From: Gordionus sp. m RMFG-2023
Lineage: Eukaryota > Nematomorpha > Gordioida > Chordodea > Parachordodidae
Length of the DNA stretch: 64,000 nt
Assembly: GCF_954871325.1 (NCBI RefSeq)
Contig: NC_088776.1
Span: forward strand, 48,998,569 to 49,062,568
Direction: 5' to 3'
A program made the position numbers and the translations under genes. A model generated the notes under the pieces. The model was not told the origin of the DNA, did not search any database, and was given only the letters and a program-made list of their open reading frames with translations. Shown here piece after piece: positions 58,500-64,000 of the stretch. Position 1 is the first letter of the stretch. Each line of letters begins with the position of its first letter.

Positions 58500-61400
58500 T
58501 TTTTATTACCAAGTTCAAGTTCATCTATTGATTTTTTTGTTGGCTTTTGTTCCCTTGTTGGATAACGTGTTTGCCTTCCTTTTTGACTTGGTTCAATTTG
58601 TATTATTGATTTGGTTTCGTCTGGTTCTTCCCTTATTCGTAGTTGATCTTCGTGTTTTCGTACTATTTTATCTTTTTCTTCTACGTTATATGAGAATTTT
58701 GCTTGTTGATTTATGATTTTTCCTTCATGCCATCCTTTTTCAAGTGGATTTTTTATCCAAACTAATTCGTTTTATCCAAAATCTTTATGTATGCCTTTGT
58801 TTAACTGGTCGTGTTTTACTACAGAGGTTTCTAATTTTTCAGTTATTGATGGTTTCACCCAGTCTAATAAAGTATTTAGTCTTCTCCCCATAAATAGTTT
58901 GGCAGGTATTCGGCCCGTTGGGGAATGTTCGGAATTTTTATATGTAACTAATACTTCATTAAGGCATTTTTCCCCATCATTTGTTTGTTCTCTATTAGCA
59001 AAATACCGATTTTTTATAGTTTGTATGCATCTTTCACTAATTCGTTACTTCTCGGATGGTATGGTGTAGTATTTATATGTTGTATATTCTTATTTTTGTA
59101 GCATTTAAAATTCATTTGAAATGAATTGTGGACCATTGTCTGTGACAATTTGACGTGGAACACCATATCGTGTAAGCCATTTTTCTAATCTATTTATTAA
59201 ATTTTTACTTGTGGTATCTTTGATTCTATCGATCTCTATCCATTTTGAATATGCATCGATTCCTACCAGCCAATAAAATCCGTCTATTGGTCCGGCAAAA
59301 TCTAAATATATTCTTTCCCAGGGTTGTGGTGGCGGATTCCATGGGCAGCGTCTACATGAGCGGGAGGGGTAGGAAGAGTTTGCATCCTATTTTTTGAGGT
59401 GGGTAGATGGTAGGCTCCTTTAATGGGGGTAGGATAAATTTTTTGTGGGGTTATCTATTAAATTTTGTGATGAGAAAACTGATAATTAATTAAATGATCA
59501 ATAAACAATATTTCTTTTTTTTTATTGGATACCAATCGTTTTTTTTTTAAAGTGAAGAACGCTTTGCTAGTTTTTCTACATCTTTATCTAATTTTTCCCA
59601 ACCATCTATAATGTCTCGTAATGGATTTCGTTGTTGTAATACCCGGATGTTTCGTATGCAATATATGCAAAACTCCTTTTTGTACCGTCATCATTTTCTA
59701 TTTCACCTATTCTTGTTCTAAAAGCTTGTAATTCTGGTGCTTGATTTTGTATATTTGTACCATTTCTTTTCTTGATAGAGTTAATGTGTCATAAGTAAGA
59801 TTTCGTATATATTTCACTGTTTTATTTTCGCTTGTTATTTTATTATCATATTTCTCTATTGGGTTTCGCGATAAAGCATCTGCAATTATATTATTTGCGC
59901 CATTCTTATACATTATTTCATAATCATATACAGATAATTTATAAACCCAGCGTAATAATCTTTGGTTTGTTAAGGAGTTTAAATCTCTGTTATCCCCATA
60001 TATTTTTATTAAAGGTTTATGTTCGTTTTTAAATTTTCGTCCATACAATAATTATGAAATTTTTCTACGCCGTTTACTATAGCTTTGGCTTCTTTGTCGA
60101 TTGTTGAATAATTCTTTTCAGCATCTTGTAAAGTTCTCGAGGTGTAAGCTATAGGGTATTCGTTACCATTATCATATTTTTGCAAGAGTACAGCTCCAAA
60201 TCCTTGGTTTGATGCATGTTTCTAGTATTAATTCAAGATCCGGTTTATAAAATTGTATAGTATTTTGTTCTGTTACTATTCCTTTTGCTTTTTCAAATAA
60301 TACATCATCTTTTTTAGTCCAATTCCATTTAACATTTTTACTAGTTTTATTATTTAATTCGGCTATGAATACATGTAAATTTGGTATGAACCGTGTATAA
60401 TAGTTTAATATACCTAAAAATGATTTTATGTCATGTCTATCTTTTGGCGTTGGATATTTTTGTATTGCTATTATTTTATTTTTATCAGGGTGTATTTCAT
60501 TTTGATCTATTATGTATCCTAAATATGATACTTTTTCTTTCATAAAATTTATTTTGCTTGTTTTGACTTTTAATCCCGCATTTTGTAATTTTTTGAGGAC
60601 TTGTTTTATATTTTCTATATGTTCAGTATCATTTTTCCTTGTGATTATAACATCATCTAAATAAACTGCTGTATCTTTACAATCAGCCAGTAAATCGTCC
60701 ATATATCGTTGAAATATTATTGGTGCTATAGCTATACCAAAAGGTAATCGTAAATAGCGGTAGTATCCATTTGGTGTTACCATTGTTAATAATTCTTGCG
60801 ATTCATCGTCAATGCTCATTTGTAGGTATGTATCTTAAAGATCTAATGTTGTATATTTATTTCCATTCGCTATTTTTGCTATTAATTCTTTAAACGTTGG
60901 TAGAATGTGATAGTCTTTTAGTAGAATTTTATTTAATGCTACTTTGAAATCTCCACATAGTAGTTCACCCGAAGTTTTACGTACCACTACCATTAGAGTA
61001 CTCCAGGTTACTCTTGTTGTTGAGGGATCTATTTTCTTGATTATATTATTCTCTTCCAAACGTTTCAGTTCATTTTCAATTTCTAATTTTAAAGGCAACG
61101 ATACTCTTCAAGCTGGCAGTGCAATTGGTTTTGTATTTTCTTCCAATTGTAGTTTTACTTAATCGACATTTTTTAATAATCCTAATTTATTATCAAACAC
61201 CGTAGTAAATTCTTTATATAGTTTGTCAATATTCACGTTACCATTATCTTTGTATTTATATCTATTGTTGATTATATTGATTTTTACATTTTTTGGTAAC
61301 GATATGTCAAATTCGATAATCCATGGAAATCCAAATAGAGCTGCGTCATTTGTTTGTGTGACTAATAACGGAAGCCATTTTATGTTATTATTTAATTGTA

Positions 61401-61872
61401 CTTTTACATCAGCATCACCCATAATTTTTATTTCTATTATTACATATGTAGTTGGTGCTTTAGCTCTTCTAAGTTTTGGCCTTCCGATTTTATTCCATAT
61501 TATTTCATTAATAATGGTTACTACCGAGCCAGTATCATATTCCATTTTAATTTTTTGGTTGTTTATTAATACCTCAATTGTTGGATGTTGCCCATATTTA
61601 TATATTTTTCTTATTGAGACATCCGAATCGTCTTCTTTATTATTGTAATTTGTTCCGTAAATCTTTTCTTTAGCTTTACAACATACGGCGAAGTGGTTTG
61701 GTTTCCTACATTTGCTGCACAATTTTCCGTAGGCGAGACAATTTCTAATAGCATGAAACCGATTACAGAAATAGCATGGTTTTCTCCAATTACTATTATT
61801 ATTTGTGTTGTAGTTATTATACCCGGGCACTAGTTCTCTCTTTATTTTCCTTTTGATAATGCCGTTTATCAT
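58500..61872 (-). mobile_element. Ty3/gypsy-like retroelement fossil (Gag knuckle, protease, RT, RNase H, integrase)
   Basis: Minus-strand order is that of Ty3/gypsy elements: nucleocapsid zinc knuckle CYFCNRFHAIRNCLAYGK and aspartic protease with DTGS (about 61160-61870); reverse transcriptase (about 60200-61100) with VYLDDVIITR and SYLGYIIDQNEIHPDKNK; RNase H (about 59700-60200); integrase (about 58500-59400) recognisable from a DAYSKWIEID and TDNGPQF core. It is broken, with roughly half a dozen breaks, and no terminal repeats were found. Most motifs remain readable, so the insertion is of moderate age. The fragment at 41691-41835 belongs to the same family. Confidence 0.88.
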
Positions 61873-63609
61873 AATAATAGTAATTGTTTATTTGGTGCAT
61901 CACTAGCAGGTGCTTTGAGTGCTAAAGCATCACCCTTTCAAAATTAAGACCAGTTATGAAAAATGAATTAAGTCCCATTTTCTCAAAATTAGAACCCAAT
62001 TTTTAAAAATTTTATTTGAATAGCTTCCTTACAAAATCATCGAGCTATTTTAAATAAGTAATGTTTTTCTTGAGGTATTAAATGATTTTCTTATAATTTG
62101 CTTCCATTCGCCAAAAAACTAAATAGTGAAATGAAAATATTACATGAAAAAAGGATATATAATCTATTTGTTATTATTTTATAAGTTTTTATTTTATTAT
62201 ATGATCCTATGCATCAAAATATCAAAAAAAATCCTAATAATAGAATATGAGAGAGATGGTTTAAATTCAATATAAATTAATTTTGATGATTTTTTGAGTA
62301 AACAGAAAGTTGTGCTTACTGCTTAGTTTCTAATTAATTTATTGATTATTTATATATTAGTTTTATTTTAATTCTTATGAAAATTTAAAATCAAAGCCGG
62401 ACTTAGTAAAAAATATTTTTCTATTTTTTTTTAATATTTGGGGGTATTTTGGGATTTTTTGTTGGTTATGAGGGTAAATCATTTTAAATTACACTGAGCT
62501 AGATATTATTTTTATTAGCGAATACATTTATATTATAAATAATTATAGTAAAACATATAAATTTATGGATATAACCCAGCTGAAGACGTTTGTTAAAGAG
62601 AACTAAACCAATCAAAGGGAGGTATGGGGGGGGATTATAAATAGAGTAAATACATATTTTTTAAAATTAATTTTCACCTTATAGCACTCCCTTTGTGAAA
62701 GGTTAACGATGTCCCTTTTTATAAACATTTTTATTAGTGTTACCCAGGAATTGTTCTTGCTATGCTTATTTTGAAAGATTACCAATTCTATTTCGCCAAC
62801 TTTTTTAGAAGAGAGATATATATGAATTGGAATAGGGGCAATCAGCATAATCTCAATGTCTTTTATTACCGGCAATTTGAGTAGAAAATAGTTCAGGTCC
62901 GCTTTTTGGCATGATAACCTTTTAAAAATCCTATTATATATTTATGCCAAAGATGTAGTTGTACAAAATATTTCATGCGGGGAGGCTCATAGTCGGAACA
63001 TTTTACTAGAGGTGGACAAGAGAAGACACTTCTTTTTTTTAAAAAAAGGGATATTATAAATAAAATATATTAGGCGGAGATAATTTTTAGATACTATTTA
63101 CTATTCATTTTTATATCCATAATATAAGGAGATTTTTTTATTGAAAATGATAAATATAAATAAATTTTGACATGCAATAATAATATTACAATAATATTAT
63201 TATATATATTATACCACCCCGAGTTTTATTATTAAACTTCACTATAAAATTATCTAATGTAAGTCCTTGTGTTATTTTCTTCTCCTAAGCTAATAAATAG
63301 TAATCAATTTTGTTTTTCACTATCTTTCACCAATTATCTTATGCTATCGTGGGGCTCTGAGTGTTGACTTTGAAAATAATTCTTCACATTAGGCCTATTC
63401 TAAAACGAACCGAATAAAGAATACGAATCGTATGCTAATAATTTGATTAAAACAAATAATTAGGATAGTATGTTGAACAAATTATTCCGAATAAATATTA
63501 ATATATTTTTAATAAAATAAAATCATTTTTCTATCCTATCAATTTGACAGGTGATGTGATCAGCAAGATATATATATATATCATACTCGTGTAAAGCTTT
63601 TCTTACACT
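61873..63609. other. AT-rich region, nothing certain
   Basis: An 87-residue minus frame at 62612-62875 (KKVGEIELVIFQNKHSKNNS) has no recognised domain and its length is within chance at this base composition. A poly-G run lies near 62627. Confidence 0.3.
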
Positions 63610-63695
63610 TTATTCACAGTTAGCGCGAATTCGTGGCATATAGGTATATTTTGCAGCAAAATACTTCGTCTAAAATTGGCGCTAACTGTGAATGC
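63610..63695. repeat. Short inverted repeat element (TTCACAGTTAGCG ends)
   Basis: ATTCACAGTTAGCGC at the left is matched by GCGCTAACTGTGAAT at the right, enclosing about 55 bp. The left part recurs near 44391 with TTCACAGTTAGC and CTCGTGGCA, so it is a dispersed element or an end of one. Confidence 0.6.
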
Positions 63696-63702
63696 TGGCT
63701 TA

Positions 63703-63991
63703 GGCTGCATTCAAAGTGGAGACGGATCCGTTTTCCGTCAAAAGTCAATCTCATTAAAAATGATATATATGTTCATAGTGCGTCCGTTCTGATACCTTCC
63801 GTCTTAAAAAAGGATCCGGCAAATTTTAAAGTCAAAACATTTTGACTTTTTGATCCGGCAAATTTTATAGAGCTTTAAAACGTATCTTATAATTTTTTAA
63901 AAATGAAAATCGATATATATAATTTTTAATGAGATTGACTTTTGACGGAACGGATGTAAAAAACGGATCCGTCTCCACTTTGAATGCAGCC
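63703..63991. mobile_element. 289 bp Harbinger-type MITE with long inverted repeats
   Basis: Starts GGCTGCATTCAAAGTGGAGA and ends TCTCCACTTTGAATGCAGCC; the inverted repeats extend, with gaps, through ACGGATCCGT and GACTTTTGAC to about 65 bp. The flanks are TTA on both sides (63700-63702 and 63992-63994), a 3 bp TWA duplication as in PIF/Harbinger elements. No coding sequence. Confidence 0.8.
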
Positions 63992-64000
63992 TTAGTTGAA

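Noticed and set aside
58528-59069. Two plus-strand frames of 62 and 118 residues
   Set aside because: Antisense shadows of the integrase region of the Ty3-like fossil.
59832-61648. Plus-strand frames opposite the Ty3-like pol region
   Set aside because: Antisense shadows without domains.
62612-62875. 87-residue minus-strand frame
   Set aside because: No recognised domain; frames of this length are expected about twice by chance at this AT content.

Overview
The window is nuclear DNA from an AT-rich eukaryote, most likely an invertebrate animal. The evidence is spliced host genes with very short GT-AG introns (mostly 40-57 bp), mitochondrial complex I subunit NDUFA13, an ER-shaping REEP-family gene, and a mix of hAT, Tc1/mariner-like, piggyBac-like and Harbinger-like DNA elements with non-LTR, Penelope-like and Ty3-like retroelements. 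Such short introns suit compact-intron lineages (for example some parasitic animal groups), but the species cannot be fixed from sequence alone. No rRNA gene, intact tRNA gene, CRISPR array or operon is visible.

Host genes are few. A REEP-like gene lies at 19118-20695 (minus, four exons, one intron swollen to 1.1 kb by repeat sequence). NDUFA13 lies at 29456-30026 (plus, four exons, introns of 40, 40 and 41 bp). An unrecognised Asn/Ser/Tyr-rich protein gene lies at 38217-39581 (plus, five exons). A probable last exon of an unknown gene lies at 54107-54361 (plus). Each was assembled by matching splice sites and reading phase; the total exon length is a multiple of three in all three complete models.

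The rest is mostly mobile DNA, much of it nested. From 3.1 to 11.6 kb there are three copies of a non-autonomous hAT family that keeps decayed parts of a DUF4371-type transposase. From 9.1 to 14.4 kb there is a 5.3 kb palindromic (foldback) element with CAGGGTTTCCC ends and TA flanks. One hAT copy sits in its left arm, the matching empty site survives in its right arm, and a small relative sits at its apex. From 42.9 to 46.9 kb there is a second foldback element whose arms are arrays of about 110 bp repeats, with a 919 bp hAT inserted in one arm. From 47.8 to 51.3 kb there is a hAT element with a perfect 8 bp target duplication in which most of the element has flipped, splitting the transposase between strands. 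From 30.6 to 33.4 kb a 5'-truncated non-LTR retrotransposon with an R2-type restriction-like endonuclease interrupts an older hAT transposase.

Ty3-like retroelement fossils occur at 24.95-25.48 kb, 41.69-41.83 kb and 58.5-61.9 kb, all broken. Small elements with clear ends and target duplications lie at 22.8, 24.0, 27.4, 40.5, 53.4, 55.8 and 63.7 kb. tRNA-derived relics lie at 21.6, 40.0 and 51.8 kb. No single new multi-gene system stands out; the most notable structures are the two foldback elements, the inverted hAT and the RLE retrotransposon.
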